A DNA stretch of 33,071 nucleotides from Chara braunii (GCA_003427395.1 BFEA01000077.1:2195497-2228567), one strand, 5' to 3'; positions 1 to 9,888 are shown, counted from the first letter of the stretch. The notes: generated from the letters alone by a model not told the origin. Program-made: numbers and translations.

Positions 1-88
<88 letters not shown>

Positions 89-91
89 CAA
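1..91. repeat. (AG)n microsatellite at the left edge
   Basis: Positions 1-75 are an uninterrupted AG dinucleotide run, followed by about three GACA units to position 88. Read on the minus strand it is a CT/CTGT run that begins within a few bases of the ATPase exon's splice donor, so it forms the start of the next intron. The window probably stops here because assemblies break in such repeats; the right edge carries the same dinucleotide. Confidence 0.97.
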
Positions 92-92
92 C

Positions 93-358
93 CTCGATTC
101 CCAACTCATGTGCACGCCTTATAGTCTCCTGGGAGTCTTCACGAGGAGGATCCATCATAGGAATAAAGCCAACCAGTTGCCAGCGTGCTCCTTCAGTGTT
201 GGAGCAGATGATGCCAATTGTGCGGAATCCCCGCTGTGCTTTCTCTAGCATGAACTGTTCCGCAAAAGCTCTGGCTTTTTCATCATCGAGCTTGTCGATC
301 ATGATATTTGGTGCTCCTTTGGAGATCAGAAGAGTTTTCCCTGCCACATCATAATCCA
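93..358 (-). CDS. P-type H+-ATPase (P3A-like), internal exon with KGAP and DPPR motifs
   Basis: This is an internal exon of a plasma-membrane proton-pump ATPase, which uses ATP to export H+ and energise the cell membrane. The 266 nt are two bases completing a codon plus 88 full codons. Seen in the translation: KGAP at codons 13-16 (nucleotide-binding domain), RGFR at 42-45 and MMDPPRED around 67-74 (hinge between N and P domains), then ETIRRAHELGIE, where the family continues into the VK(M/L)(I/L)TGD stretch. That continuation is absent, so the exon ends at a donor: GAG is followed by GTTGGT. Upstream the intron ends in CCCAG, with an in-frame stop just before it. The exon is open throughout. 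The family is clear from known P3A order; P3A rather than another P3 type is inferred from FNPVDKR and DPPR. The phosphorylated aspartate (DKTGT) and the membrane helices lie outside the window. Confidence 0.9.
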
Positions 359-492
359 CTGGGTTTATTCAACTTCATTGCCAGGCAAATGGTATTTTAC
401 TATTTTGAATGGTGGGACCATGGAACTCGATCAAGGTACACTCGTTTCGGGAAAGGGGCTGACTCCAGTCCTTCCCAAGGGTCAGGAACTGC

Positions 493-526
<34 letters not shown>

Positions 527-767
527 CCCCTTCCCTTTTTTGTTTTGTCTTAATGATTGCTGCCATCACTGTCTACGCTGTTGTACGATTTCTTTTGCTG
601 TTGTGCTAATATCATTTCATGCATGTCATGTTCAGCAGGCACACGATGGTCACAAAATATACGTCGGTGACCAGTCACGATTGGTGACATCATTGGTGTA
701 TATTTGGAAAAACTGGGACAAGCTAGTGCTTCTGTTGTTGTTTCTGTTGTTTGTTGTTGTTCCGTTC
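359..767. other. Intron stretch with long poly-T, no gene seen
   Basis: No coding signal. A pure T run of about 30 bases at 497-526 could be the A-tail of a minus-strand retroposon, but I cannot recognise a LINE body in 527-767. The reading frames crossing the run give only polyphenylalanine or polylysine and are not genes. Confidence 0.6.
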
Positions 768-1177
768 TTTTTTTTTCTTTTTTTTTTTTAGAAAGCTGCA
801 GATTTCCAGATTTATTATATAATCCACCAGTGAGGCCGGGAATTCCTCAACATCTCAACCCGGACAGAGCTGGGGCCATTACCCAGTTTTGGCTTGTGCT
901 GGAAACCGGGTCCAGCGTCCCCTTATCTGCAACTTCGCCACAAAATAAAGCTGGACAATTAAAACACAACCAGAAATAACAGAAAAGAAAGCTATACTAC
1001 CCTCCCCCAAGAAGAAGTGACTCGTCTCCTACCTAATTACCCTTAGCCCTCTGCGTTCCCCCTCATCCCCTGTTGGAACCCTAGGCTTGCCTCCCCTTTC
1101 AAACCTAAACCTTGCACTTGCCTTCCTTCTTTTTCTTTTTCCAACTCCTCGTCCTCTGTTCTAAAATTCTTATAGAC

Positions 1178-3160
1178 TTATACCCTAAACCCTACCGTAT
1201 CCCTTTTGCTCCAATCTCGTCCTACTGGGAGAACCTGTGGAATGATAGGGCGGCGAGTCCTTCTATTGTTGCTACCTTCCCCTGTGCTAACCTTGTCTGC
1301 CGAAACTTCTGTATCAATTCCCTGGCTTGCTCTGGGCTTTGGCGTGCTTGCTTTCGTGTCTTCTGCCATTGCGCTTCGATGTCTGTTTCCAGCAGGTTGT
1401 CGTATGTCTCCTTTGCCTCCTGCCCATGCATTGGATGCTTCCCTATTGTTTGCTGGCATCTCCGCTTCCACATGGTCCAAAGGGCATACTGCCCCAGCAA
1501 GTGGAATGCCCGCTTCCGCTATTGTTGCCATGACTCCGGGATGTCCATACCATACCTAGGACTAGTCTTCTCTTGTCCTCCGGAAATGGAGCATCGGCAA
1601 TTTGACCTCACAGGGACCTAGCTTCCTCCCACACGTATGCCGCCTCCGGACAGGCAACTTGAATTAGGCAGTGAGTCACAGTCTCCGGTACTTCCTCCCT
1701 GCACTGCGCGCATGCTTGGTTGGTGGGGTCTCTTAGATGCTGGCTGCGACGTTCATAGAGCCATGAGTTGACTCGGCAGCGTGAGGTGGAAGATCAGCCA
1801 TAGCATTCTCCTGACTTTCCCCAACCGTATGGTTTGTAGTGCTGGCCATGGCAGATGAGCCACTTGCACCCTGGGTACTTCCATTCTCCTTTCACATGGC
1901 AAGCGGCTCCTCAAGTGGGATGGATCTTCTTCTTAGCCTGTATCCCATCTTTTGTTGTGTAGTGTATCATGCGAATACTCCTGGCCAACTTTAGCACCCC
2001 CCCCCCCCAACCTGAGATTCCATGCCCAATCTGCTGGGTCGACCTCCATCCAAGTCTTCTATTGCTGTTGTGGGTGTGAAGATTGGGAACTCCACAGTTT
2101 CTATCACCCTTTCCTTGTGCTCCATGTTTCTTCTTATTCTGATTGGGGTGCATGTTTCCTTGTCCAACTTGCTTGTGGCCCCCGGGGTCTCAATTTTGTA
2201 CATATCTGCCTACAGCCTCACCTGCCCTGGTCCCGCCGTGCCACCTATCCTAAAACACCTGTGCCGGTGCTTCGTCAAATTGCCATGTGGCCCAGTCCCC
2301 TGCACCCCACTGTTGGGGTTCCTTCAAGAGTCTGGTCCATTCCGCTGGGATGGAGATGAGGACGTCGTTTAGGTTCTCTAATAATCTGTGACTCCCCTTC
2401 ATGTCTGCTTGGAGATCCTGGGGCGTCTTCCATTGACCCTTGTCTTCTGACCAGGGATGTTTGATCTGCCAGATGCCATGTTCCAGCCACGAACCCCATT
2501 TGGAATCCGCTGCCATAAGGGTACGGGGCTTGCCGTGAAGCTCCTTGATCCACGGGTTGCAGAAGAGCGACTGCCCGAGTACCTCTTCCCTGGTTCTTGG
2601 TTCCCTCACCCTTGCTGGGAAGGTGCCCCTCCGGAGTTTGAGGAGATGTCGCCAGTATGATACTCCCTTCGTGTCGGACAACCTCTGTTCTCTCCCCCCT
2701 CCTCCCCTTTTCCCCTTGTTGGCCCAACTTTTGCATGTGAACCAGAACAGCCCTGACATGTTCGGTGGGGATTTGTATTTGGCTAGCTCAGCCTAGCAAT
2801 CTGATGTGTTCCAAGGCCAGCGGCACCCAGGGTGGATCGGGGTGGGTAATAAGTTTGGCCACCCATTTAGTTTGCAGCGCCTTCAGCTGCTGCTCCGGTC
2901 CACGATGCCCAGACCCCCTCGTTCCTTTGACCGGGGGATCTGTCTCTACGCCACCTTCGATATTAATCATTACTTAGTTGGATTTGCTGTCCAAAGATAA
3001 GCCTCTGCTTCCCTCCTCAGAGTCTTGACTGCTTGCGTGGGCAGGGTCCAAATAGTTCCGATGTACCACACCATGGCGAAGATGGAGGTGTTCAAAATGA
3101 GCGCCCTTCCAAACAGAGAAAGGTGTATATTTCCGACCAAGCACTCGTCTTGTTGAGCAT
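1178..3160 (-). pseudogene. LINE ORF2 C-terminal region (post-RT, zinc finger, tail domain)
   Basis: Fragments in several minus-strand frames match, in order, the part of LINE ORF2 after the reverse transcriptase. Around 2985-3110 is LNTSIFAMVWY followed by an AEAYLW block; at 2300-2760 is a block with QSLFCNPWI; at about 1655-1725 is a CX2CX9HX6C-like zinc finger (CAQC...THC); at 1222-1500 is the terminal MWKRRCQQTI domain. The same blocks occur in the plus-strand LINE at 22577-24145, so the assignment rests on internal homology as well as family knowledge. In intact elements this region belongs to the protein that nicks the target and reverse transcribes the element RNA. Here it is broken and not functional. 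Confidence 0.75.
2705..2776. repeat. 72-bp segment duplicated exactly 500 bp away (copy 1)
   Basis: Positions 2705-2776 match 3205-3276 with about four mismatches; the shared part includes GGCCCAACTTTT and CAGAACAGCCCTGACATG. Both lie inside the LINE remnant. It looks like a local duplication within the ORF2 region. Confidence 0.85.
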
Positions 3161-3204
3161 CTTTGTTAAGATCTCCGGAGCCCTCAAGTGGTCAGGACCT
3201 GCAT

Positions 3205-3276
3205 CCCTTTTCCCCTTCTTGGCCCAACTTTTCCATGTGAGCCAGAACAGCCCTGACATGTTAGGTGGGGATTTGT
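3205..3276. repeat. 72-bp segment (copy 2)
   Basis: Second copy of the 2705-2776 segment, offset by 500 bp in the same orientation. It lies upstream of the post-RT block, where the family order does not expect this sequence, so it is probably the derived copy. Confidence 0.85.
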
Positions 3277-3710
3277 TAAGATCTCCTCATAAGCCTTCCA
3301 ATCTGATCCCCAGGTAATGGAGGGGTCGTGATGTTGTTTTGTTTTGTTTTGGTGTTTTTTTTTTGTCTTTTTTTTTGTTGTTGTTGAAAAGGCAGCACTT
3401 TGTATTGATAATACCGAAAAACAGGTCCAGTGTCCCTTACAAGTTACAATGGATTCACACATGCTATGCTTCCCTTCGTTATGGCCAAGCGATCCCGAGA
3501 CGTCAGCGTTGGTTACTTGAGCTTACTTTTTTTTTCCAGGAGGATGTACCACCCCTCTGCTTTTGCTTCCTAACCAAAATTCTGAATACCCACACTATAT
3601 TGCGTACCAGGCGCTATCTGAGCCTATCTCTTCTCTACATTAGATTCACGAAGGCGAGTCTTGAAGGCTGCTCTCCGATCGCCGCTGGATCTTCGCAGTG
3701 ACCCTTTTTT

Positions 3711-3728
3711 TCCTCTCAACCCCTTTAA
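3711..3728. repeat. 18-bp perfect direct repeat, left copy
   Basis: TCCTCTCAACCCCTTTAA occurs here and again at 5028-5045. Together the copies bracket the hAT-like element plus about 130 bp of other sequence. The length fits a LINE-type target duplication or a local duplication that predates the hAT insertion. Confidence 0.85.
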
Positions 3729-3757
3729 CGGTTGCCCTGCATTACTCTGAATGAACC

Positions 3758-4276
3758 ATGGCAGCGATCCGGACCTCCGGACAGGGATCCGGACCGTCCG
3801 GTGTCCGGTGTCCGGTGAATGTGTCCGGATCCCGGTCCGGATTACAGGCCCTTTGGCCAACGGCCAAATTTTTTTGGGTTTGTCCAGGGCGTTTCGTCTC
3901 ACCCAGGGCTGCCAGCCAAAAATACGAGCATAATTTTTTTGGCCCTGAAGGGGCATCCGGTAGGGCCAGAATTTTTTTTTTTTTGCCTGTGGGAAGTTTT
4001 CTTCCTTCTATGTTTCTGCCCGTTTGAATGTCATCCTTGCATCGTGGCAGCTTCGTAGTGGGCACAGTCTTTGAATTCATCATCCCGTCTTGCGAGTTTG
4101 GCCGCCCCCCCTCCCACAACAATGTTCAAGCTTGCATGCCCGCCACTACCGCCATTGTCAGAGGGAGGAAGAAGCAGGGCAACGAGGCGGCCATAGCAGG
4201 GAAGGAGCAGACGCGGAGCAGGCGCAGGAGGGCTGGCAGTGGGTGCAGCAAAGGCCGCACGAGGAGCAGTGCAAGC

Positions 4277-4334
<58 letters not shown>

Positions 4335-4924
4335 ATTTTGTTGTCATGGTCTTCCTCCTTTCTGCTCCTCCGTCCGCCTCCTCCTTTTCCATGTCTGCGT
4401 CCTCCTTCCGGTCCTCCTCCTCCTCCTCCTCTTGGTCATCATCATGTACTTGCTATAACCTCCCCCGCTCCCTTCCCTGCTCATGCCATGTGGCACCCTT
4501 TTTCCTTTTTTTTTTGGATCTTTGTCGTCATATTCCTCGTCTTCATCCTCCTCCCGGTCCTCCCCGTCCACGTCTTTGCCCTCCTCCTGCTGCTACTCCA
4601 TGTCTTCGCCCTCCTCCCCCTCATCTTGGTTGTTGACATGTACTCGCTGCAACCTCCCCTCCCCGCCCCTACCTGTGCCACATGCCCTTTTCGTTGTTTT
4701 CAACCCATTTGCAATATTTTGTATAGCAGGCTTTTTTTTTTTTTTTTTTTTTTTTAATCCGGACATGTACACACATCCGGACAGGGATCCGGACAGGCTG
4801 ATCCGGACATGTCCATGTCCGGATTAACCGGAAAATACCGGAACTCCGGACGTTCGGATGAAACCGGGAAATCCGGTTTCCGGTGTCCGGACTTGTCCGG
4901 TTCACTTGTCCGCCGCTGCCATGG
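3758..4924. mobile_element. Non-autonomous hAT-like DNA transposon with TCCGGA subterminal repeats
   Basis: Direct repeats AATGAACC at 3750-3757 and 4925-4932 are a perfect 8-bp target duplication, the length typical of hAT transposons. Just inside are short inverted termini: (CC)ATGGCAGCG on the left and CGCTGCCATGG on the right. Both ends carry dense clusters of the palindrome TCCGGA and its CCGG core (3768-3845 and 4757-4910). Such subterminal motif arrays are where hAT transposases bind in known elements. The 1167 bp interior has no transposase; it holds a (CT)n tract, CTCCTC-rich sequence and a poly-T, so movement would need an enzyme from elsewhere. The superfamily is inferred from the 8-bp duplication and terminus layout. 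Confidence 0.72.
4279..4331. repeat. (CT)26 microsatellite
   Basis: A pure CT dinucleotide run inside the hAT-like element, followed by irregular CCTCCT-rich sequence to about 4650. The long Ser/Leu-rich or Arg/Glu-rich reading frames over it are products of the repeat. Confidence 0.95.
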
Positions 4925-5027
4925 AATGAACCAACTCGGTTTGCTATTCCGACCTGCAAGGAATAGCTGCAGAAATTCAGCTCATCCAGACATTCCATTT
5001 TCTGTCAGATTTGGGCTTCCAATCCCC

Positions 5028-5045
5028 TCCTCTCAACCCCTTTAA
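5028..5045. repeat. 18-bp perfect direct repeat, right copy
   Basis: Second copy of the 3711-3728 repeat. The LINE 3' UTR and coding remnant resume immediately to its right. Confidence 0.85.
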
Positions 5046-5129
5046 TCTTCGGAACCGGATTAAGACCTAAGAACTTGATGTAAGAGAGAACAAATAATCG
5101 CCGGCTGAAAAACTACGCCCATATATAGG

Positions 5130-5424
5130 ATTCCCCTCACTCTGGAGATGTGATATTTGTGTCTGCCTGATGTTGGGAGTTGTGCCAGTCTTTTCAGTGC
5201 CGGTGCTTCCCTTCGATTGCGGCAACTTTGCCCCCTAACAATCAATTACGCCAAAATCACGATTTGAAGCGACGTTCTTCCTCTGTCTTTGATTGTATTA
5301 GTGTCCTCATCTTCCTCCATTGCACTCTAATTTCGGCTTCCATCAGATCTCTTGTTGATTCCCACACCATCTCCCTGTTATTGTGTGTATTGTGCAAGGT
5401 AGGAATACAGTAATACTGCATCCC
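5130..5424 (-). pseudogene. LINE ORF2 C-terminal fragment
   Basis: The minus-strand translation contains TRDLMEAEIRVQWRKMRTL, then after a frameshift GGKVAAIEGK and KDWHNS. The spacing and character match the terminal domain of the other LINE copies (VETELWVLWRS...GKIARIKD at 23.9 kb). It is frameshifted, lacks the zinc finger and cannot be functional. Confidence 0.65.
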
Positions 5425-5770
5425 TTTTCTTTTTGTTTTTTTTTGCAAAAAGAAACTTCATATTAAACCACCAGTACTTGGCCCAGCTATCGACCGTTGA
5501 AAAAAAATAGAGTAGAAAGTACTAGAAACGTTTCTACTAGAATGAATTTGGGCGCTCCTATAGTGGACCCTACGTTTCTTAAAGTTGTGGCTTGTATACG
5601 GGCACGACTTTAGCAAGTACTGGTGGTTTAAACGCTGGTAACCGGGTCCAGCGCCCCTTGTACGAGATACTCCACGCTTCCTTCCATTAAGGCCGAAGGA
5701 CCCTGAGGCTTCCTTTCCGGAAGGATATACCCCTGCGGCACCCCTGTTGTTGTTGGTCTAAAGACACTAA
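5425..5770 (-). mobile_element. LINE 3' UTR fragment ended by the gypsy insertion
   Basis: A T-rich tract at 5425-5444 is followed by GGGTCCAGCGCCCC (5645-5660) and GGAAGGATATACCCC (about 5720-5735). Both recur in other LINE 3' ends in this window (near 909 and near 24950, reverse orientation). The element is cut at 5770 by the gypsy LTR; whether it resumes at 19518 is unclear because I see no LINE homology there. Confidence 0.55.
5766..5770. repeat. 5-bp target site duplication (ACTAA), left
   Basis: ACTAA precedes the first LTR base (TGTAAGG). The same five bases directly follow the other LTR at 19517-19521. Five bases is the usual duplication made by Ty3/gypsy integrases. Confidence 0.8.
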
Positions 5771-6835
5771 TGTAAGGAACAAGCCCTCAAGGGGCCCTAT
5801 CAGACCACATGTTCTGGGCTAAGGCCCCCAGCAAGCCGAGTGCCCGCCCTAAGTGAAGGCGGGCCTGAATTCGTCAGAGGCCAAAATTCGACATTTCCAT
5901 ATGTGGGTATTCAGGCTCTCGCAGCAAGCCAGTTGGTTGGGTAGACGCGTGAGCCTCACTAAGCTGCGTCATACAGTTGGCCCAGGCCTTGACAGTTGTG
6001 CCTGGGCACAGACACACAGAGCAGGGCCGATACATTGGGAAGCAGGCCATCGGCCTTTGGAAAAGCAGTACTGCCGACGCACCTGCCTGGGAGCCCTGCA
6101 CAGATGCAGCAAACAGCCCAAGTCTGGAGACTCAGGCCGTGCCCAACTGAAAAGGGCCCAGGCCCTCAACCGTAGTCTCGGGCCTGGGCGCAGGGTCTGA
6201 GGCCCAACCGGAAGCTACTGGAAGCTTCCAGCCAGGCCACACGCAGCATCCAGGAGGCTGCCACTTCCATAAAAGAAGCGAGGCAGCCCAGGCCAGGCAT
6301 TCTGGCCAGTGCTGCTGCTGTGCTGCTGCCAAAGGCGCTGATGGGGCGCATCGTGGTGAAGAGGGGTGCTGCAGGGCAGCGGGGCGCAGGCAGCCATAGC
6401 CGGGCTGCTGGGCGCCAGGGGGTAGGAGGGCGATCAGGTGGTCTTCAGGGACGGAGGCGAGTGTGGGCAATCAAGGTCTGATTGAGGGTGACGAGATACG
6501 TACCTGGTGCATGAAGAAAAGGTCGGCTATGGTGTTGACAGTCATGTACATTGGTCTTCGAGAGTCGAAGTGAGCCTGTTGCGTGAACCAGCTGTAGATA
6601 GGATAGTCGGGCAGAGTAGGCTGGGTGCTGGGCGCCAGACAGGAGAGGAGCGACTTTGGATACTGTGTCCATGTGGCCTACGGGCTTGAACATTGGCTCA
6701 TTACTTCATTGTATTGCTCTATATGGATGGTTTCTCGGTGCATTTTGTACTCTCTGCTTGGACACGACTACCTGGACATCTGTGCGATTTCGCAACTTGG
6801 TTTTCTGTATATCGTTCACACTCATATTCCTTGCA
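5771..6835 (+). repeat. 5' LTR of the gypsy element (1065 bp)
   Basis: Starts TGTAAGG and ends TTGCA, four bases before the PBS. From 6162 onward it aligns with 18803-19516. A TATA-like TCCATAAAAG at 6266-6275 recurs in the 3' LTR (18917) and in the second copy (near 29710), so it is a conserved candidate promoter. The first 380 bp are GC-rich and are absent from the 3' LTR. The last A may belong to the target duplication. Confidence 0.9.
6266..6275 (+). promoter_or_regulatory. TATA-like box in the LTR
   Basis: TCCATAAAAG in an otherwise GC-rich LTR, kept at the same relative place in all three LTRs of the window. It is a candidate start region for element RNA; no transcript evidence is available. 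Confidence 0.45.
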
Positions 6836-6838
6836 ATT

Positions 6839-6850
6839 TGGTATCAGAGC
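6839..6850 (+). promoter_or_regulatory. Primer-binding site for initiator tRNA-Met
   Basis: TGGTATCAGAGC lies just downstream of the 5' LTR end. This is the standard plant retrotransposon PBS, complementary to the 3' end of initiator tRNA-Met, which primes minus-strand DNA synthesis. Confidence 0.92.
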
Positions 6851-8220
6851 TGGTTCGTGATTGCCGCTTACCTGGCACTGGCGACATTGTTACCTGGTGC
6901 GCTGACGATGCTTCATGTGCAGTAAGGATACTTTGGCGCTGGTTTGTATTAGCGGGGCCTAGGTGGAGAGGCCGGCCGCTGGAAGGCTGTGGCGACAGCA
7001 TGGGAGCTGTGGCGACAGCATGGGAGCTGTGGCGACAGCGGGTGTATGCATGATGATGAGAGTACACTGACGTGTCATTTTGGCTGAGGTGGCACTGCAT
7101 TGCGCTGTGGGTGGTACCGAGGCTATTGACCGGTCAATGCGGTCATCGAAATGCATGTCGGCCCAATCGATGAGAAATCTGTGGTTGGGGGCAGCTATCT
7201 CCAGGTACGTTGTTCCCATTCCTTATCTACCCTCTCAATCTCTTCTTACCGTGAGGAAGTGAGTCCAACTTGAGTGTCCTCTCTTTCGTGAGGAGTCGTG
7301 TGCGCTCCACCTTGAGAGACGACATTCTTCCCGGTGACGCATATGGGAGGAGATGGCGGTGCCTCTGAAGGGCCCTGGTCGCACGGGTCATGGTCACCAT
7401 GCCAACCCATGGGAGTAATGTGCGGACTGAACAGTCCTAAGCACACGCTTCCAGGACGTCTATAAACATTTCTGGATGGGGTCTGAACTGTCCACTGGCT
7501 GTGATCGTCGTCCTGATTGCGACGTTCAAGAATTCCTGAGGTTTCGGGGGCTGTCCTTAAATTGCCTCTTGATCAGCCAGATCAGTCAGACGGAAGGCTC
7601 GTTGCACGCGATGGTAAACAAAGGGGCAGGCTGGTGATAAGCATACTTCTTGCGCACAGGGGTGGGCCGTGGTTGCACACATTAGACACTGCCGCTTGAT
7701 GATGCTCATAGGTACGTTGGATACAGGGGAAGGGGATTCCAATTGTGAACTTTACTATACATCACTATCATATCCATTGTGCATACATCTGCTCACATTA
7801 GTCTAATTTTTATTTTGATTAGTTGGTTGACAGACTGTTGACACCTAACAGACAGACTAGAGTAGGACTGTAATCTACCATAGTCAGTTCTTCTCGAAGC
7901 TTCTGTGCAGAACTAATCAGGATACAGTTAGACTATGTGTACAGTTTGTGTAGGTGTTGTTGATGCCGCTTGACCGGTAGTCTGGGTAACTCGCCGGACG
8001 TTATTTTTATTTTGTTTATTTTTAGAACCGGTCAGATGTATGCTGCGGGAGGTCCCAGAGAGGACTCTAGTGCAGACAGCGTCTGCCTAGCCCATGAGTG
8101 GATCAGTCGGGGATAGAGGTACAGTTGACGAGAGGAGGTTAACAAGGCTATCATCGCTTAGAGTCCCCAGAGTGTTCCAGGCCCGGGAGAAGAGAGAAGA
8201 CTAACGGCCGAAGCTAGGGC
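6851..8220 (+). other. Leader between PBS and gag
   Basis: About 1.4 kb with no convincing open frame. It contains a short minisatellite at 6986-7039. A long leader is seen in some plant gypsy elements and may hold packaging signals; nothing more can be said from sequence. Confidence 0.5.
6986..7039 (+). repeat. 20-bp minisatellite, 2.7 units
   Basis: GCTGTGGCGACAGCATGGGA begins at 6986, 7006 and 7026, the last unit partial. Each unit contains the small inverted repeat GCTGT...ACAGC, so each could form a hairpin in RNA. Confidence 0.9.
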
Positions 8221-8224
8221 CCGT

Positions 8225-9888
8225 AGTTTTGAGGCTGCAAGGGAAGCAGCAACGGCCGAAGCAAGAGCGTTGGCAGCAGCTAGGGAGGTAGGAATAGCTA
8301 CCACTTCAGCAACATCTGCAGCAACCTTTGGTCAGGGTGTGTCGCCCAACTCGACCAGTTCGCAGTCAGTTTCCAATACGTCAGGGGCAAGCGCTAGTCA
8401 GATGGTGGGTGTGCAGTCCAGCCTGCCGCCTCATCTTATAAGGGAGCAGATGGAGATCCAGCAGGTAGAGAGGATTCGCCTAAGGCTAGAAGAGGAACTC
8501 AAGCAGACTACTAAGAATGAAAAAGAAATTGGAGAGAGAAGAGTCAGACTAGAAAGTAGGGAGGCAGACCTAGCTGCACTAGAGGGTTTAGATGACCCTT
8601 AACTCTACAGGAAAGATTCTTAAGGCGAGCGTCCTGTCCATGCAGGCGTACATGGAGAGCAAAATGGACGCCATGCAGGACACCCTGGACCAGATTCTAC
8701 AGGCCCTACAAAGGCCAGGGATCCGGACAGCAGCTTTGCCATCGCTTCCATTATCAGGGATGACAGGCCCCTATGCCGCTCAGTCTGGACTGCAACCAAG
8801 TGGTACATCAACAACAGCTCTATCTCAGATTGTTGCTTCTTCATCATTTGGTCCAGCGACTGGAGCTACACCACAGTCGCCACCTGAAGACCCCCCTGAA
8901 ACCACCTCCAACCTTCTCAGGAGACAAGAAGGATGAGGCTCTCGACATGTGGTTGAGAACGGTGCCAGTGTGGGTGAGTGCAAAGAGGACATTGGTAGAG
9001 GAGGAAGTGATTACTGCTGCATCCTACTTAGAGGGTTCAGCAGCTCGCTGGCTAAATGGATTGGTAGCTTCAAAGGGTTTCGGCAGAAACATGGGTGATT
9101 GGGCTCAGACCCACACCCTAGAAAGCTTTATGGATTTAGTGGAGGCTCGATGACACAACCCTCAACAGGCGCAGATTACCACTGATGGGCTATTGAAACT
9201 TGACTCTAGGAAGTACAAGTCAGTGCAAGAGCTCACCACGACCGTAGAGCGTCTGATTGTCGTTCCAGGAGTGGAGTGCAATCCACATGTCTTGTTGACC
9301 ATGTTTTTGAGATGTCTTCCCACAAACATCAAGAACTTGTTAGCCAGTGAGGCTCGTCGAGAGTATCACACATTTGAGACATTCAACAAGACGACCCTAG
9401 AATTAGAAGCTACGCTGGGTGGTGCTCAAACCCCCACTACGGACGGAAGAAAGAAGAAGACTCCACATGAATGGAAGAAGAAGGGGAGTCGATTGATGAT
9501 GGTTGATTCCAATGGGAATCAAACTGAGATCGATGATGTTTCTGAGCTTGTGGAGGGATCAGAGTTAGGCGGCGAGGAGAGTGCTGACGGTAGCAACCTC
9601 GCCGCCGTAGTTAAGACTAAGGCAAGTGGCCGCGGCAAGGGCGGTCAGCAAAGGAGTCAGGGGCAAGCCGCCAACCCAAACAAAATAGCTGCTTGGGTTA
9701 GGGCCGGTTTGGATCAGGAAGTGTGGTGCGACCGTTGGCAGCGGGGTGCTTGCATAAACTGCGGCGAGTACGACCATACGCAATTTAAGTGCAAGAACCC
9801 GAAGGTCTCGCAGAAGATCCCTCCTAAGGGTGGGTATCCTTCTTCTCAGTTTGAGGCCTTTACGAGCTCCAACTCGGGAAACACTTAG
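8225..9888 (+). pseudogene. gag: gag, capsid/nucleocapsid region of the gypsy element (frameshifted)
   Basis: Gag forms the particle that packages element RNA. Three consecutive frames carry it: 8225-8602 (Ala-rich, then a charged coiled coil with QQVERIRLRLEEELKQ), 8592-8936 (a second helical segment and Ser/Thr/Pro linker), and about 8870-9888 (retrotransposon gag domain starting PPTFSGDKKDEALDMWL, with YLEGSAARW). A TGA at 9151-9153 falls where related elements have Trp. The C-terminus has a basic stretch and a zinc knuckle CINCGEYDHTQFKC (CX2CX4HX4C) near 9754-9795, the RNA-binding nucleocapsid signature. It ends at TAG 9886-9888. Frame changes near 8600 and 8900 and the internal TGA show decay. 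Confidence 0.85.

Larger units (their letters stand above)
768..3350 (-). mobile_element. 5'-truncated L1-like LINE remnant
   Basis: This is a non-LTR retrotransposon copy on the minus strand. The tail is the T-rich stretch at 768-790, followed (in plus coordinates) by a 3' UTR to about 1170 that contains a GGGTCCAGCG motif shared with other LINE ends in the window. The ORF2 remainder lies at 1178-3160. The reverse transcriptase and endonuclease are missing, as expected of 5' truncation. Frameshifts and stops break the frame repeatedly. The right boundary is set only where homology to the 20-25 kb LINE fades. Confidence 0.75.
3355..5424 (-). mobile_element. Second minus-strand LINE remnant, interrupted by a hAT-like element
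   Basis: T-rich tails at 3355-3364 and 3368-3376 mark the 3' end of a minus-strand retroposon. The sequence just after them (GGTCCAGTGTCCCTT) matches the 3' ends at about 909-925 and 5645-5661. The ORF2 C-terminal domain of the same orientation appears at 5130-5420. The hAT-like element 3758-4924 and an 18-bp direct repeat lie between tail and coding part. That tail and coding part belong to one LINE copy is inference from their orientation and order. Confidence 0.55.

Noticed and set aside
378-791. 137-residue frame with polyphenylalanine
   Set aside because: Product of the poly-T run at 497-526; no conserved domain.
4028-4636. 202-residue Ser-rich open frame
   Set aside because: It is a translation of (CT)n and CTCCTC repeats within the hAT-like element.
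5853-6470. Protein-coding genes in the 5' LTR
   Set aside because: The frames are GC-rich shadows in an LTR, open on both strands, and not conserved as proteins between LTR copies.
6839-6850. tRNA gene
   Set aside because: Only the 12-base PBS complementary to tRNA-Met is present; no cloverleaf follows.
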